64,000 bases of DNA from Pseudomonas sp. HR96 (GTDB lineage: Bacteria; Pseudomonadota; Gammaproteobacteria; Pseudomonadales; Pseudomonadaceae), in assembly GCF_034059295.1 (NCBI RefSeq), contig NZ_CP139141.1, positions 975,001-1,039,000 of the forward strand, written 5' to 3'. Shown here in pieces: positions 9,456-19,817 of this stretch. The notes beneath the pieces were generated by a model, which was not told where the DNA came from, made no database searches, and worked only from the letters and a program-made list of their open reading frames with translations. Position 1 is the stretch's first letter. Every line of letters starts with the position of its first letter. The translations under genes and the position numbers were made by a program.

Positions 9456-10099
9456 GGCACGGCCCCGGGCGTCGGGGCCGCAGCTTGGCCCAGGCGCCGT
9501 GGCTGCCAGTCCTTGACCACCAGGGTCACGTCCAGGTCCTTGCCGTGCAGCTTGATGCGATCAGGCAGGGTGTAGCCGTTCTGCTCGGTGTAGCTCAGGT
9601 ATTCCACTGTCCAGTCGTCCTGCTCCAGGCGCGCCAGACGGCTGTTGCCGTCGAGCGTCAGGCGACTTTTGCTCTGCGGTGCCGGCAGGCCGCGCACCCA
9701 CCAGACCAGGTTGGACACCGGCAGGCGCCAGCCCAGTTGATCCTGCAGCAGGGTCTCCGGGCTGTCGGCGTCGTATTTGCCCTGGCCGGCGACTTCCAGG
9801 CTGACCTTGCCCGGGCGCCCGGTCAGGCGCGCGGCGCCACGGCCCAACGGGCCGGACAGGCGGATGTCGTAATAGTCCTGGCGCTGCAGCCAGTACAGGG
9901 TGCCGCTGCCCGAGTCACGGGGCGCGCGGATACCGACCTTGCCGTTGATTTCCCAGCCGTCCAGCTGGCCCAGGGGTGCCTTGTTGAGATTCCATTGCTG
10001 GGTATTGCCCTGGCCTTCGACGGCTTCGCGCGGGCCGATGCCGGCGCAGCCGGCGAGCAGGGCGATCAGGCTGAACACTACGAGGTTACGCAAAAACAT
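9452..10099 (-). CDS. lolB: Outer membrane lipoprotein LolB
   Basis: A 215-residue lipoprotein with signal sequence and lipobox LLAGC (Cys18). LolB accepts lipoproteins from periplasmic LolA and inserts them into the outer membrane; it is itself outer-membrane anchored. The family features [20 protein letters not shown] and the conserved Trp-rich segment [15 protein letters not shown] are visible. It begins four bases after the upstream TPR lipoprotein gene and overlaps ispE by four bases, so the three genes form a tight operon. Confidence 0.97.
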   Translation of the reverse strand: MFLRNLVVFSLIALLAGCAGIGPREAVEGQGNTQQWNLNKAPLGQLDGWEINGKVGIRAPRDSGSGTLYWLQRQDYYDIRLSGPLGRGAARLTGRPGKVSLEVAGQGKYDADSPETLLQDQLGWRLPVSNLVWWVRGLPAPQSKSRLTLDGNSRLARLEQDDWTVEYLSYTEQNGYTLPDRIKLHGKDLDVTLVVKDWQPRRLGQAAAPTPGAVP

Positions 10100-10103
10100 A
10101 AGC

Positions 10104-11831
10104 TTAAAGGGTCTCGGATCCGGTCACGCGCAGCACGGTGCTGCGAAGAATAGGGCTGTCGGGCTGGTCTTTGAGGAACTTGGTCCAAACCTGCCTGGCT
10201 TCACGCTGTTTGCCATTGGCCCACAGCACTTCACCCAGATGCGCGGCCACTTCCTGGTCGGGAAAGCGCTCCAGCGCCTGGCGCAGGAAGCCCTCGGCGA
10301 CATCGAGGTTGCCCAGGCGGAAGTTGACCCAGCCGAGGCTATCGAGCACCGCCGGGTCGTCCGGCGTCAGGCTGTGGGCCTTCTCGATCAGGGCCTTGGC
10401 CTCGGCGTAGCGAGTGGTGCGGTCGGACAGCGTGTAGCCCAAGGCGTTGAGGGCCATGGCATTGTCCGGTTCACGCTTGATGATGGTACGCAGGTCCTTT
10501 TCCATTTGCGGCAGATCGTCGCGCTTCTCGGCCAGCATGGCGCGGGTGTACAGCAGGTTCAGGTCGTCCGGGTACTGCAGCAGGGCCTTTTGCAGGACCT
10601 GCCAGGCCTGGTCGTTCTTGTCGTTGTTGACCAGGGTCTCGGCCTCGATCAAGTACAACTGAACGGCGTAGTCCGGCTCGGCGGCGCGGGCTTCGGCCAG
10701 CGCCTTGGTGGCCTCGTCGGCGCGGCCGTTGGACACCAGGATATCGGCCTGGCGCAGCTGGGCCGGCAGGAAGTCGTTGCCGGGGCCAACCTGGCCGTAC
10801 TCGTCCAGCGCGCCTTGCAGGTCGTCGCGCTCCTCGGCGATGCGGCCCAGGTTCAGGTGCGCGGAGTCGACATGCGCGCCGCGCTCGACCAGCTGGTGCA
10901 GGTAGCTGGCGGCCTCGTCCCAGGCCTTGGCCTCCAGGCACACCAGGGCCAGCGAATAGCGCAGCTCGTCGTCGTCCGGATATTGCTGTACCAGGCTGGC
11001 GAACTGCACCTTGGCGTCGGCCATGCGGTTCTGTTCCACCAGGGTGCGCGCGTAGGTCAGGCGCAGGCGCTTGTCGTCCGGGTATTTCTTGATGCTTTTT
11101 TCCAGCAGGGGAATCGCTTCCTTGCCGCGGTCGAGCGCCGTCAACAGGCGCGCGTGCAGCAGGATCGGGGCGATCTCGCCATCCTGCGGCGGGTTGTCCT
11201 CGAGCAGCTTGAGTGCGCCTTCGCCGTCGCCGTCCTGCTGCATCAGCAGGGCCTTGCCGAAGATCAACTGGCCATTTTTCGGGTACTTCACCAACAGGCG
11301 ATTGAAGCTTTGCAGCAGGCCGCGGCGGGTGTTCTGATCAGTGTCGGCAGCCGACAGGGCGAGGAAGTCGAAGTGCGTGTCGCCCTGGCCCTGGAGCACC
11401 TTCTCCATGTACACCATGGACTCGTCATAGCGGCCGTTGCGCGCCAGTTGAATAGCGGCGGCGCGCTGCGCGTCGAGGTTGCTCGGGGCATTCTTCGCCC
11501 ACAGCAGCGAGGCTTCGAGCGCCGACGGGTCGGCGCCCAGGTATTCGGCAATGCGGAACGCCCGCTCGGCCACCCCGGCGTCCTGAGTCTGGATCGCCTG
11601 GGTCATATAGTTGTCCAGGGCGATGTCGAACCGGTTGCGCTGACCCGCCAGTTCCGCCGTCAGCAGGCTGAACGTGGTCTCTTCACTCAATGAACCATAG
11701 ACCTGAGGCTTGGCCTCGGGGGGCGGTGCAGGCTGTGCGGCAGGTGGCGTCGCCTGCTGGGCATGCCCGGGCCACGTCTGGCAGCCATTGAGCAAGGCAA
11801 AGGCGAGAAGCAATGCGGGAGTTCTATTCAT
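10104..11831 (-). CDS. TPR-repeat lipoprotein
   Basis: A 575-residue secreted lipoprotein: signal sequence, lipobox LLNGC (Cys17), a P/A/Q-rich linker to about residue 50, then tetratricopeptide repeats through most of the length (for example around [22 protein letters not shown] and [21 protein letters not shown]). It should be anchored in the outer membrane facing the periplasm as a protein-binding scaffold; the partner is unknown. The start at 11831 is chosen because it begins the signal peptide; a longer frame to 11909 has none. It heads the lolB-ispE operon and is divergent from hemA. Confidence 0.92.
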   Translation of the reverse strand: MNRTPALLLAFALLNGCQTWPGHAQQATPPAAQPAPPPEAKPQVYGSLSEETTFSLLTAELAGQRNRFDIALDNYMTQAIQTQDAGVAERAFRIAEYLGADPSALEASLLWAKNAPSNLDAQRAAAIQLARNGRYDESMVYMEKVLQGQGDTHFDFLALSAADTDQNTRRGLLQSFNRLLVKYPKNGQLIFGKALLMQQDGDGEGALKLLEDNPPQDGEIAPILLHARLLTALDRGKEAIPLLEKSIKKYPDDKRLRLTYARTLVEQNRMADAKVQFASLVQQYPDDDELRYSLALVCLEAKAWDEAASYLHQLVERGAHVDSAHLNLGRIAEERDDLQGALDEYGQVGPGNDFLPAQLRQADILVSNGRADEATKALAEARAAEPDYAVQLYLIEAETLVNNDKNDQAWQVLQKALLQYPDDLNLLYTRAMLAEKRDDLPQMEKDLRTIIKREPDNAMALNALGYTLSDRTTRYAEAKALIEKAHSLTPDDPAVLDSLGWVNFRLGNLDVAEGFLRQALERFPDQEVAAHLGEVLWANGKQREARQVWTKFLKDQPDSPILRSTVLRVTGSETL

Positions 11832-12006
11832 ATAGGGATTTGGCGGCTTACCTGCGGTCGGATCATCATGACACAAGCCGGAGGGCAAAACCCACCAGTG
11901 TTGGCTCATCTCGGTGCTGACTATTGAGACAATAGAGAGCGGTGGTTGTTCTCGAACTGTCGAAGTAGGACAATTGTCGGCTACTCGTCAGAATCAGCGA
12001 CCTTGC

Positions 12007-13284
12007 ATGGCCTTTCTTGCCCTCGGTATCAACCATAAGACTGCCTCGGTGGACGTGCGCGAGCGCGTGGCGTTCACTCCCGAGCAGCTGGTCGACGCCT
12101 TGCAGCAGCTCTGCCGGCTGACCGACAGTCGCGAAGCGGCGATCCTGTCGACCTGCAACCGCAGCGAGCTGTACATCGACCAGGACCATGTGGCCGCCGA
12201 CAGCATCCTGCGCTGGCTGGCCGACTACCACCGGCTGAGCATCGAAGAGCTGCGCGCCAGCGCCTACGTGCATGAAGACGACGCCGCCGTGCGGCACATG
12301 ATGCGCGTGGCCTCGGGCCTCGACTCGCTGGTGCTCGGCGAGCCGCAGATCCTCGGCCAGATGAAGTCCGCCTATGCCGTGGCCCGTGAAGCCGGCACCA
12401 TCGGGCCGCGGCTGGGGCGATTGTTCCAGGCCACCTTCAGTGCTGCCAAGCAGGTGCGTACCGACACCGCCATCGGCGAGAACCCGGTTTCGGTGGCTTT
12501 CGCCGCAGTCAGCCTGGCCAAGCAGATCTTCAGCAATTTGCAGCAGAGCAGCGCGCTGTTGATTGGCGCTGGGGAAACCATCACTCTGGTCGCGCGCCAC
12601 CTGCATGAGCAGGGCATCAAGCGTATCGTGGTGGCCAACCGCACCCTGGAGCGCGCCAGCACCCTGGCCGCGCAGTTCGGCGCCCACGCCGTGCTGCTGT
12701 CGGATATCCCCCAGGAGCTGGTGCACAGCGACATCGTCATCAGTTCCACTGCCAGTCAGCTGCCGATCCTGGGCAAGGGGGCAGTGGAAAGCGCGCTGAA
12801 GCTGCGCAAGCACAAGCCGATTTTCATGGTCGACATCGCCGTTCCCCGGGATATCGAGCCTGAAGTCGGCGAATTGGATGACGTTTACCTGTACTCGGTC
12901 GATGACCTGCATGAAGTGGTGGCCGAGAACCTCAAGAGCCGCCAAGGCGCTGCCCAGGCGGCCGAGCAACTGGTCAGCAGCGGCGTCGACGACTTCATGG
13001 CGCGGCTGCGCGAGCTGGCCGCGGTGGATGTGCTCAAGGCCTATCGCCAGCAAAGCGAGCGGCTGCGTGACGAAGAACTGCAGAAGGCGTTGCGCTTGCT
13101 GGCCAATGGCGGCAATGCCGAGGAAATACTCGGGCAGATGGCCCGTGGCCTGACCAACAAGCTGTTGCACGCACCCAGCGTGCAGTTGAAGAAACTTTCC
13201 GCCGAAGGCCGCCTCGATGCGCTGGCCATGGCCCAGGAACTCTTTGCCCTGAACGAGGGCTCCACGGATAAACCCCCGCAATGA
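12007..13284 (+). CDS. hemA: Glutamyl-tRNA reductase
   Basis: A 425-residue NADPH-dependent enzyme that reduces glutamyl-tRNA(Glu) to glutamate-1-semialdehyde, the first committed step of tetrapyrrole synthesis. The N-terminal start [13 protein letters not shown] is typical, and the catalytic cysteine is Cys50 in ILSTCNRSE. The NADPH domain with LLIGAGET and a C-terminal dimerisation helix follow. A longer open frame exists upstream but lacks family similarity. The stop overlaps the prfA start by four bases. It is the first gene of hemA-prfA-prmC-moeB-murI. Two short palindromes stand in its promoter region. Confidence 0.98.
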   Translation: MAFLALGINHKTASVDVRERVAFTPEQLVDALQQLCRLTDSREAAILSTCNRSELYIDQDHVAADSILRWLADYHRLSIEELRASAYVHEDDAAVRHMMRVASGLDSLVLGEPQILGQMKSAYAVAREAGTIGPRLGRLFQATFSAAKQVRTDTAIGENPVSVAFAAVSLAKQIFSNLQQSSALLIGAGETITLVARHLHEQGIKRIVVANRTLERASTLAAQFGAHAVLLSDIPQELVHSDIVISSTASQLPILGKGAVESALKLRKHKPIFMVDIAVPRDIEPEVGELDDVYLYSVDDLHEVVAENLKSRQGAAQAAEQLVSSGVDDFMARLRELAAVDVLKAYRQQSERLRDEELQKALRLLANGGNAEEILGQMARGLTNKLLHAPSVQLKKLSAEGRLDALAMAQELFALNEGSTDKPPQ

Positions 13285-14363
13285 AAGCGTCACTGCTCAA
13301 CAAGCTGGACATGATCCAGGACCGATTCGAAGAACTCACGGCGCTGCTCGGCGACGCCGAGGTCATCAGCGATCAAACGCGCTTTCGCACCTATTCGCGC
13401 GAATACGCCGAGCTCGAGCCGGTGGTCGGCCACTTCCAGCAGTGGGGCAAGGTGCAGGCCGACCTCGAAGGCGCCCAGGCCCTGCTCAAGGACAGCGACC
13501 CGGACATGCGCGAGATGGCCGTGGAGGAAGTGCGCGACGCCCGCGAGCAACTGGCGATACTGGAAGGCCAGCTGCAACGCATGCTGCTGCCCAAGGATCC
13601 GAATGACGGGCGCAACGTGTTCCTCGAAATTCGCGCCGGAACCGGTGGCGACGAGGCGGCGATCTTCTCCGGCGACCTGTTTCGCATGTATTCGCGCTAC
13701 GCCGAGCGGCGTGGCTGGCGGGTCGAGATTCTTTCCGAGAACGAGGGCGAGCACGGTGGCTATAAAGAGGTGATCGCCCGGGTCGAAGGCGACAACGTCT
13801 ACGCCAAGCTCAAGTTCGAGTCCGGCGCGCACCGCGTGCAGCGGGTGCCGGAAACCGAATCCCAAGGCCGCATTCATACCTCGGCTTGCACCGTGGCGGT
13901 GCTGGCCGAACCGGACGAGCAGGTGGCGATCGAGATCAACCCGGCAGATTTGCGCGTGGACACCTACCGCTCATCCGGTGCGGGCGGCCAGCACGTCAAC
14001 AAGACGGACTCGGCGATCCGCATCACCCACCTGCCCACCGGTATCGTCGTCGAGTGCCAGGAAGAGCGTTCCCAGCACAAGAACCGCGCCCGGGCCATGG
14101 CCTGGTTGTCGGCCAAGCTCAACGACCTGCAGACCAGCGCTGCGCAGAACGCCATCGCCAGTGAGCGCAAGCTGCTGGTGGGCTCGGGCGATCGCTCCGA
14201 ACGCATCCGTACCTACAATTTCCCGCAAGGCCGCGTCACCGACCATCGCGTCAACCTCACCCTGTATTCGCTGGATGAAGTGCTGGCCGGTGGGGTCGAC
14301 GCCGTCATAGAGCCGTTGCTGGCAGAATATCAAGCCGACCAACTGGCGGCATTGGGTGAGTAA
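13281..14363 (+). CDS. prfA: Peptide chain release factor 1
   Basis: A 360-residue class I release factor reading UAA and UAG. The GGQ motif is at 235-237 and is the target of PrmC methylation. The codon-recognition tripeptide of the PxT type is PET at 190-192 in place of the E. coli PAT. Length and domain order are standard. It overlaps hemA by four bases, and prmC starts immediately after its stop, so factor and modifying enzyme are cotranscribed. Confidence 0.98.
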   Translation: MKASLLNKLDMIQDRFEELTALLGDAEVISDQTRFRTYSREYAELEPVVGHFQQWGKVQADLEGAQALLKDSDPDMREMAVEEVRDAREQLAILEGQLQRMLLPKDPNDGRNVFLEIRAGTGGDEAAIFSGDLFRMYSRYAERRGWRVEILSENEGEHGGYKEVIARVEGDNVYAKLKFESGAHRVQRVPETESQGRIHTSACTVAVLAEPDEQVAIEINPADLRVDTYRSSGAGGQHVNKTDSAIRITHLPTGIVVECQEERSQHKNRARAMAWLSAKLNDLQTSAAQNAIASERKLLVGSGDRSERIRTYNFPQGRVTDHRVNLTLYSLDEVLAGGVDAVIEPLLAEYQADQLAALGE

Positions 14364-15194
14364 ATGACAGTCATTGCCAGTTTGTTGAGAAACGCCGAGT
14401 TACCCGATTCGCCGACCGCGCGCCTGGACATCGAGCTGCTGCTGGCCGCTGCGCTGGGCAAGTCGCGCAGCTATTTGCACACCTGGCCCGAGCGCATCGT
14501 CAGCAGCCAGGCCGCGACCACGTTCAGCGAGTACCTGGGCCGCCGTCGCGAGGGCGAGCCGGTGGCCTATATCCTCGGCCAGCAGGGCTTCTGGAAGCTG
14601 GACCTGGAAGTGGCGCCGCACACCCTGATCCCGCGTCCGGAGACCGAGTTGCTGGTGGAAGCGGCGCTGGAGCTGCTGCCCCTGAGCGAGGTCAAGGTGC
14701 TCGACCTGGGCACCGGCACCGGCGCTATTGCCCTGGCCCTGGCCAGCGAGCGCAAGGGCTGGCACGTGACCGCAGTGGACCGCATCGCCGAAGCCGTGGC
14801 TCTGGCCGAGCGCAACCGCGAGCGCCTGCAGCTGGACAACGCCCGAGTGCTGCAAAGCCACTGGTTCGATGCCCTGGCGGGCGAGCGTTACCAGTTGATC
14901 ATCAGCAACCCCCCCTATATCGCTGCCGCCGACCCGCACCTGGCGGCCGGTGACGTGCGCTTCGAGCCCAGCAGTGCGCTGGTGGCCGGCCCCGACGGCC
15001 TCGACGACCTGCGCCTGATCATTGCCCAGGCGCCGGCGCATCTGGAACCCGGTGGCTGGCTGCTGCTCGAGCATGGCTACGACCAGGCGGCTGCCGTGCG
15101 CGAGCTGCTGGCCAAGCACGACTTCGAGCAGATCGAGAGCCGTGATGATTTCGCCGGTCACGAGCGCATCACCCTGGGACGCCTGCCGTGCTGA
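14364..15194 (+). CDS. prmC: Release factor glutamine methyltransferase
   Basis: A 276-residue SAM-dependent enzyme that N5-methylates the glutamine of the GGQ motif in release factors. Motif I DLGTGTG is at 114-120 and the catalytic NPPY at 182-185; an N-terminal helical substrate-binding domain precedes them. The ATG abuts the prfA TAA and the stop overlaps the GTG of the next gene by seven bases. Confidence 0.98.
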   Translation: MTVIASLLRNAELPDSPTARLDIELLLAAALGKSRSYLHTWPERIVSSQAATTFSEYLGRRREGEPVAYILGQQGFWKLDLEVAPHTLIPRPETELLVEAALELLPLSEVKVLDLGTGTGAIALALASERKGWHVTAVDRIAEAVALAERNRERLQLDNARVLQSHWFDALAGERYQLIISNPPYIAAADPHLAAGDVRFEPSSALVAGPDGLDDLRLIIAQAPAHLEPGGWLLLEHGYDQAAAVRELLAKHDFEQIESRDDFAGHERITLGRLPC

Positions 15195-15943
15195 GTGACG
15201 AGGAACTGTTGCGCTACAGCCGGCAGATTCTCCTGCAGCAGATCGACATCGAGGGCCAGTTGCGCCTCAAGGCCAGCCGCGCCTTGATCGTCGGCCTCGG
15301 TGGTCTGGGCTCGCCGGTAGCGCTGTACCTGGCTGCGGCCGGGGTCGGCGAGTTGCACCTGGCCGACTTCGATACCGTCGACCTGACCAATCTGCAACGC
15401 CAGGTGTTGCACGACACGGCCACGGTGGGCATGAGCAAGGTCGACTCCGCTCTCGCGCGACTGGGCTTGATCAACCCGAGCATCCGCCTGCACGCCCATC
15501 GCCAGGCGCTGGACGAAGACTCGCTGGCCGCTGCCGTGGCGGCCGTGGACCTGGTGCTTGATTGCTCCGACAACTTCCACACCCGCGAGGCGGTCAACGC
15601 CGCCTGCGTGAAGGCCGGCAAGCCGCTGGTCAGCGGCGCGGCCATTCGCCTGGAAGGGCAGCTCTCGGTGTTCGACCCGCGCAACCCTGCCAGCCCTTGC
15701 TACCACTGCCTGTACGGGCATGGCAGCGAAGCTGAACTGACCTGCAGTGAAGCGGGGGTGGTGGGCCCGCTGGTCGGCCTGGTCGGCAGCTTGCAGGCGC
15801 TCGAAGCGCTGAAGCTGCTAGCCGGTTTCGGCGAGCCGCTGGTCGGCCGGCTGCTGCTGATCGACGCGCTGGGCTCGCGCTTTCGTGAGTTGCGGGTCAA
15901 GCGCGACCCTGGGTGTAGCGTCTGCGGAGCCCGGCATGGCTGA
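15188..15943 (+). CDS. moeB: Molybdopterin-synthase adenylyltransferase, HesA/MoeB/ThiF family
   Basis: A 251-residue E1-like enzyme that adenylates the C-terminus of MoaD, or possibly ThiS, so that sulfur can be attached. The nucleotide loop GLGGLGSP is at 36-43, and the structural zinc is held by CxxC pairs at 171/174 and 243/246. The start is a GTG inside the end of prmC, seven bases of overlap, and the stop overlaps murI, so it is translationally coupled on both sides. MoeB against ThiF cannot be decided from sequence alone; the context and length favour MoeB. Confidence 0.93.
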   Translation: MLSDEELLRYSRQILLQQIDIEGQLRLKASRALIVGLGGLGSPVALYLAAAGVGELHLADFDTVDLTNLQRQVLHDTATVGMSKVDSALARLGLINPSIRLHAHRQALDEDSLAAAVAAVDLVLDCSDNFHTREAVNAACVKAGKPLVSGAAIRLEGQLSVFDPRNPASPCYHCLYGHGSEAELTCSEAGVVGPLVGLVGSLQALEALKLLAGFGEPLVGRLLLIDALGSRFRELRVKRDPGCSVCGARHG

Positions 15944-16736
15944 CGCCCGGCAGGCGCCGGTGGGCGTCTTCGATTCCGGTGTCGGTGGCCTCAGCGTGCT
16001 GGCCGAAATCCAGCGCCTGCTGCCCGGGGAGTCGCTGCTGTACGTGGCCGACGGCGGGCACATCCCCTATGGGGAAAAGTCGCCGCAGTTCATTCGCGAA
16101 CGTTGCGTGCAGATCGCCGAGTTCTTTCGCGCGCAGGGCGCCAAGGCGCTGGTGGTGGCGTGCAACACGGCGACCGTCGCTGCCGCCGCCGATCTGCGCG
16201 AGCGCTACCCAAACTGGCCCTTGGTGGGCATGGAGCCGGCGGTCAAGCCGGCCGCCGCCGCCACCCGCAGCGGCGTGGTCGGCGTGCTGGCCACCACGGG
16301 CACCCTGCAGAGCGCCAAGTTCGCCGCCTTGCTCGACCGTTTTGCCAGCGATGTGCGCGTGGTCACCCAGCCCTGCCCGGGGCTGGTGGAGCTGATCGAA
16401 GCCGGCGACTTGCAGGCGCCCGCCTTGCGCGAGCTGCTGCTTGGCTATGTCCAGCCGTTGCTCGACGCAGGGTGCGACACCATCATCCTCGGCTGCACCC
16501 ACTATCCCTTCCTCAAGCCGCTGCTGGCGCAGATGGTGCCGGCACCGGTCAGCCTGATCGACACCGGCGCCGCCGTAGCCCGGCAGTTGCAACGCCTGTT
16601 GCAGCAACGCGATCTGCTGGCAGTGGGCCCTGCCGCCGAGCCACAGTTCTGGACCAGTGCCAATCCGCAACATTTGCAACACATACTTCCCGCCTTGTGG
16701 CAAAAGTCTTACATTGTGCAAAGCTTCCAGTCGTAA
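15936..16736 (+). CDS. murI: Glutamate racemase
   Basis: A 266-residue enzyme making D-glutamate for peptidoglycan. The two catalytic cysteines are in VACNTAT (Cys76) and LGCTHYP; the N-terminal [10 protein letters not shown] signature is intact. It starts at an ATG overlapping the end of moeB by eight bases and is the last gene of the hemA operon. Confidence 0.97.
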   Translation: MADARQAPVGVFDSGVGGLSVLAEIQRLLPGESLLYVADGGHIPYGEKSPQFIRERCVQIAEFFRAQGAKALVVACNTATVAAAADLRERYPNWPLVGMEPAVKPAAAATRSGVVGVLATTGTLQSAKFAALLDRFASDVRVVTQPCPGLVELIEAGDLQAPALRELLLGYVQPLLDAGCDTIILGCTHYPFLKPLLAQMVPAPVSLIDTGAAVARQLQRLLQQRDLLAVGPAAEPQFWTSANPQHLQHILPALWQKSYIVQSFQS

Positions 16737-16861
16737 GAAATTTCATCCGTAGATGGCCGCGTACCGCTGAACTTACAGAGGTACGCCGATTTCTGATGCT
16801 GGCTTGTTGGGGCTCAAACAAAAAAAGATTTGTCACCGCATTTGAAAATGGGATGTTTCAT

Positions 16862-17377
16862 ATGAAGAAATTTTGCATGGCCGCGCTGGCGGCTATCTCC
16901 TTGGGGCAGTGCTATAGCGCGCAAGCTTTGGATGCGTCGATCTCGGTGGGGCATACAGGGCAGACCTCCATGGTCTACCGTCTGAGCCTGCAATCGAACT
17001 GGGACCAAAGCTGGCTGCAAAGCAGCACGGGACATCTCACCGGTTACTGGGACGCCGGGCTGACCCACTGGGAAGGCAATAAAGACCCAAGCAACAACAC
17101 CCTTTCCTTCGCGCCGGTGTTTCGCTACGAGTTTGGCGGCGATTACATCAAGCCCTTCATCGATGCCGGTATTGGTGTTTCGGTGTTCCAGCATCTGGAA
17201 GTCGAAGACAAGCACCTGGGCACCGCCTTCAACTTTGAAGACCGCATCGGCGCCGGTCTGCATTTCGGCAATGGCCAGGAAGTCAGCCTGCGTGTGACCC
17301 ACTATTCCAACGCCGGTATCAAGGAGCCTAACGACGGCATCGAAGCCTATTCGTTGAATTATCGGATTCCGTTGTAA
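16862..17377 (+). CDS. pagL: Lipid A 3-O-deacylase
   Basis: A 171-residue outer-membrane beta-barrel that removes the 3-linked acyl chain from lipid A. The signal peptide ends near residues 20-22 (SAQA). The catalytic triad of the family is visible as His147 and Ser149 in THYSN and Glu161 in GIEAYS. Alternating aromatic strands and the C-terminal YRIPL fit an eight-stranded barrel. The ATG at 16862 has GGGA about nine bases upstream; the ATG at 16853 would add three residues. A 125-base gap from murI gives room for its own promoter. Confidence 0.95.
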   Translation: MKKFCMAALAAISLGQCYSAQALDASISVGHTGQTSMVYRLSLQSNWDQSWLQSSTGHLTGYWDAGLTHWEGNKDPSNNTLSFAPVFRYEFGGDYIKPFIDAGIGVSVFQHLEVEDKHLGTAFNFEDRIGAGLHFGNGQEVSLRVTHYSNAGIKEPNDGIEAYSLNYRIPL

Positions 17378-17424
17378 GCCGCTGGCGGCGGTAGGGCCGG
17401 GCTGGCCGCTAGTCACGCTGGCGG

Positions 17425-18861
17425 TTAGCCCCCGACCTCGCGCTGCGGCAGGTCGCGAAACGCCGCCAACGCCCGTTCGCGACTCTTGCGCAGGTCCACG
17501 ATTGGCCGCGGATAGTCGCCAACGCCGCTGAACAAGTCGCCGACACTGTTCGGGTCATGCACTTCCTTGTTACCCAGACTGGCCAACTCCGGCACCCATT
17601 GGCGGATGAACACGCCCTGCGCGTCGAACTTGGCCGACTGGCTGGTCGGGTTGAAGATGCGGAAGTAAGGCGAGGCGTCGGTGCCGGTCGATGAACTCCA
17701 CTGCCAGCCACCGTTATTGGAAGCCAGGTCGCCATCGATCAGATGTTGCATGAAAAAGCGCTCGCCCAGGCGCCAGTCGATCAACAGGTTCTTGGTCAGG
17801 AACATCGCCGTGATCATGCGCAAGCGGTTGTGCATCCAGCCGGTGGCCACCAACTGGCGCATCGCTGCATCGACGATCGGCAAACCCGTCCGACCCTCCT
17901 GCCACGCTTGCAGGTCGGCCGGTGCGTCGCGCCAGCGCAGGGCCTCGGTTTCCTGGCGAAAGGCGCGGTGCATTGACACTCGCGGATAGCCGACGAGGAT
18001 GTGTTTGTAGAACTCGCGCCAGCACAACTCGTTGATCCAGGTCACGGCGCCGACGTTGCCACTCTGGAACTCGCCCTGGTTGCTGGCCAGCGCAGCGTGC
18101 AGGCACTGGCGTGGCGACACCACTCCCGCCGCCAGATACGCCGACAGCTGGCTGGTGCCAGGGTGAGCGGGCAAGTCGCGTTCGCTCAGGTAATCCTCGA
18201 TGGGCCCGCCGCAGAAGTGCGTCAGACGCCGCCGCGCTTCATCCTCGCCGGCCGGCCAGAGCTCGATGATGGCCTTGGGCGGCTGGGCGAAGCCATCGGC
18301 GCTACGCGCCAGCGCGTCACTCTTGATCGACACGGGGGCCTGGGCGCGGGGCTTGGGCACCAAGGCTGGCACGGACTGGTGAAAGCGCTCGTAACAGACT
18401 TTGCGAAACTGGCTGAACACCTGGAAATAGGTGCCGCTTTTGGTCAGCACGCTGCCCGGCTTGAAAAACAACTGGTCGAGATGGCTGTGCAGCTCGATGC
18501 CGTCCTTGCCCAGGCGCTGGCGCACGGCGCTGTCACGGGCGCTTTCATTGACGCCGTATTCTTCATTGCAGTGCACGGCCTGCACCGAGTGCTGCCCGCA
18601 GACCTCGGCCAGTACCTTGGGCGCCTCGCTCCAGAACTCGAGCGTGCGCACCAGCAGCGGGATGTGCAGGGCCTCGAGCTGTTGGCGCAGCTCGGCCAGG
18701 TTGCGCAGCCAGAAGTCGACCTTGGCCGGCGCATCATCGTGCTCGCGCCATTGGCCCGGGCTGACCAGGTACAGGGCGACCACCGGGCCCTGCTTGCAGG
18801 CGGCGGCCAGTGCGGTGTTGTCGTGGACCCGCAGGTCACAGCGAAACCAGATCAGCTGCAT
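17425..18861 (-). CDS. phrB: Deoxyribodipyrimidine photo-lyase (class I CPD photolyase)
   Basis: A 478-residue flavoprotein that uses blue/near-UV light to split cyclobutane pyrimidine dimers. The N-terminal antenna-binding alpha/beta domain starts MQLIWFRCDLRVHDN; the FAD-binding helical domain carries WINELCWREFY, the MHNRLRMI segment and the FAD-binding NNGGWQWSSSTGTDASPYFRIFNP region (two parts: NNGGWQW and PYFRIFNP). Class I enzymes normally bind 5,10-methenyltetrahydrofolate as antenna. It is the last gene of the minus-strand row oxidoreductase, TIGR02450, rudS, pplR1, phrB and lies 33 bases after the regulator, so it should be induced together with it. Confidence 0.97.
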   Translation of the reverse strand: MQLIWFRCDLRVHDNTALAAACKQGPVVALYLVSPGQWREHDDAPAKVDFWLRNLAELRQQLEALHIPLLVRTLEFWSEAPKVLAEVCGQHSVQAVHCNEEYGVNESARDSAVRQRLGKDGIELHSHLDQLFFKPGSVLTKSGTYFQVFSQFRKVCYERFHQSVPALVPKPRAQAPVSIKSDALARSADGFAQPPKAIIELWPAGEDEARRRLTHFCGGPIEDYLSERDLPAHPGTSQLSAYLAAGVVSPRQCLHAALASNQGEFQSGNVGAVTWINELCWREFYKHILVGYPRVSMHRAFRQETEALRWRDAPADLQAWQEGRTGLPIVDAAMRQLVATGWMHNRLRMITAMFLTKNLLIDWRLGERFFMQHLIDGDLASNNGGWQWSSSTGTDASPYFRIFNPTSQSAKFDAQGVFIRQWVPELASLGNKEVHDPNSVGDLFSGVGDYPRPIVDLRKSRERALAAFRDLPQREVGG

Positions 18862-18894
18862 AAGGCTCTCTTGGGGCAGATCGAATAATAATTC

Positions 18895-19815
18895 TCAACT
18901 CGCCGGCTCGTGCAGCAGGCCAAGCTGGTGCAGCCGGGCCTGGGCCTTGAGGGGAGTGTCGAGCAGGTGCAGGTCGCCGACCTGGGCGCTGATGGCCAGC
19001 CAGTCGTTATGGTGAATGCGCACGGCCGGGCCGACGATCAGCTTGGGGCAGGGGCAGTTGCTCAGCAGGCGCGGCAACTGGCCGAGCGGCATGGCTTTGC
19101 TGGCGTAGAGCACCAGGGCGCGGGCGTCCAGGCGCTCGCAGGCCAGGGCCAGTTCGCCGGCCGGCAGTGGCCAGTCGAAGACCTCCACCGGGCAACCGGC
19201 GCCGCTGGCCAGCCAGGCGGTCAGCCACAGGGCAGGCTCCATGGCCAGGTCGGACTGATTGACCATCAGCAATGGCCGGCCGCGCAGCTGGCGGTTGTTG
19301 TGATAGATGCGCGCGCCCAGCTTGCTGCGCAGCCAGCTGTAGAAGAACACCCGTTCCATCTGCGCACCGAATTGCCCTTGCCAGCGGTGGTCCAGCTCCG
19401 CCAGCAAGGGCAGCATCAACTGCTCGCACAAGGTCGCCGGCGGATACAGAGCCATGGCCTGGTTGAACAGTTCGTCGACGCGCCGTTCGCTCAGGCTGCC
19501 GATGGCTTGCAGCAGGTTGCGCCGCAGGGGCACCCAGTCGTTGCCCGGGGCAGCGGGGGCGCCTGTGCTCGGCGCGTCGATCAGCGCCTTGACCTGGCTG
19601 ACGGCCACGCCGCGGTTGAGCCAGGTCAGTATCTGCTGGATGCGCTCGACATGGGCGATGTCGAACAGCCGGTGCCCTTTGGCCGTACGGTGCGGTATCA
19701 CCAAGCCATAGCGCCGCTCCCAGGCGCGCAGGGTGACCGGGTTGACCCCGGTCAGCCGTGACACTTCACGGATCGGCAGCCAGTTGGCGCTGGGTATCGG
19801 CTCGATATCTGTCAT
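18895..19815 (-). CDS. pplR1: MerR-family regulator of the B12-independent (class II) LitR/PplR type
   Basis: A 306-residue regulator. The N-terminal MerR winged helix (about 13-80) contains LPIREVSRLTGVNPVTLR and the WERRYG signature; a long C-terminal domain resembles the cobalamin-binding region of CarH/LitR but shows no D/ExHxxG cobalamin motif. In P. putida KT2440 such proteins (PplR1-3) control light-inducible genes and depend on short LOV photoreceptors instead of B12; I rely on memory for that. It sits between rudS and phrB, three and 33 bases away, so it is autoregulated if the upstream boxes are its operators. It is a close paralogue of the protein at 54177. Confidence 0.9.
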   Translation of the reverse strand: MTDIEPIPSANWLPIREVSRLTGVNPVTLRAWERRYGLVIPHRTAKGHRLFDIAHVERIQQILTWLNRGVAVSQVKALIDAPSTGAPAAPGNDWVPLRRNLLQAIGSLSERRVDELFNQAMALYPPATLCEQLMLPLLAELDHRWQGQFGAQMERVFFYSWLRSKLGARIYHNNRQLRGRPLLMVNQSDLAMEPALWLTAWLASGAGCPVEVFDWPLPAGELALACERLDARALVLYASKAMPLGQLPRLLSNCPCPKLIVGPAVRIHHNDWLAISAQVGDLHLLDTPLKAQARLHQLGLLHEPAS

Positions 19816-19817
19816 GG

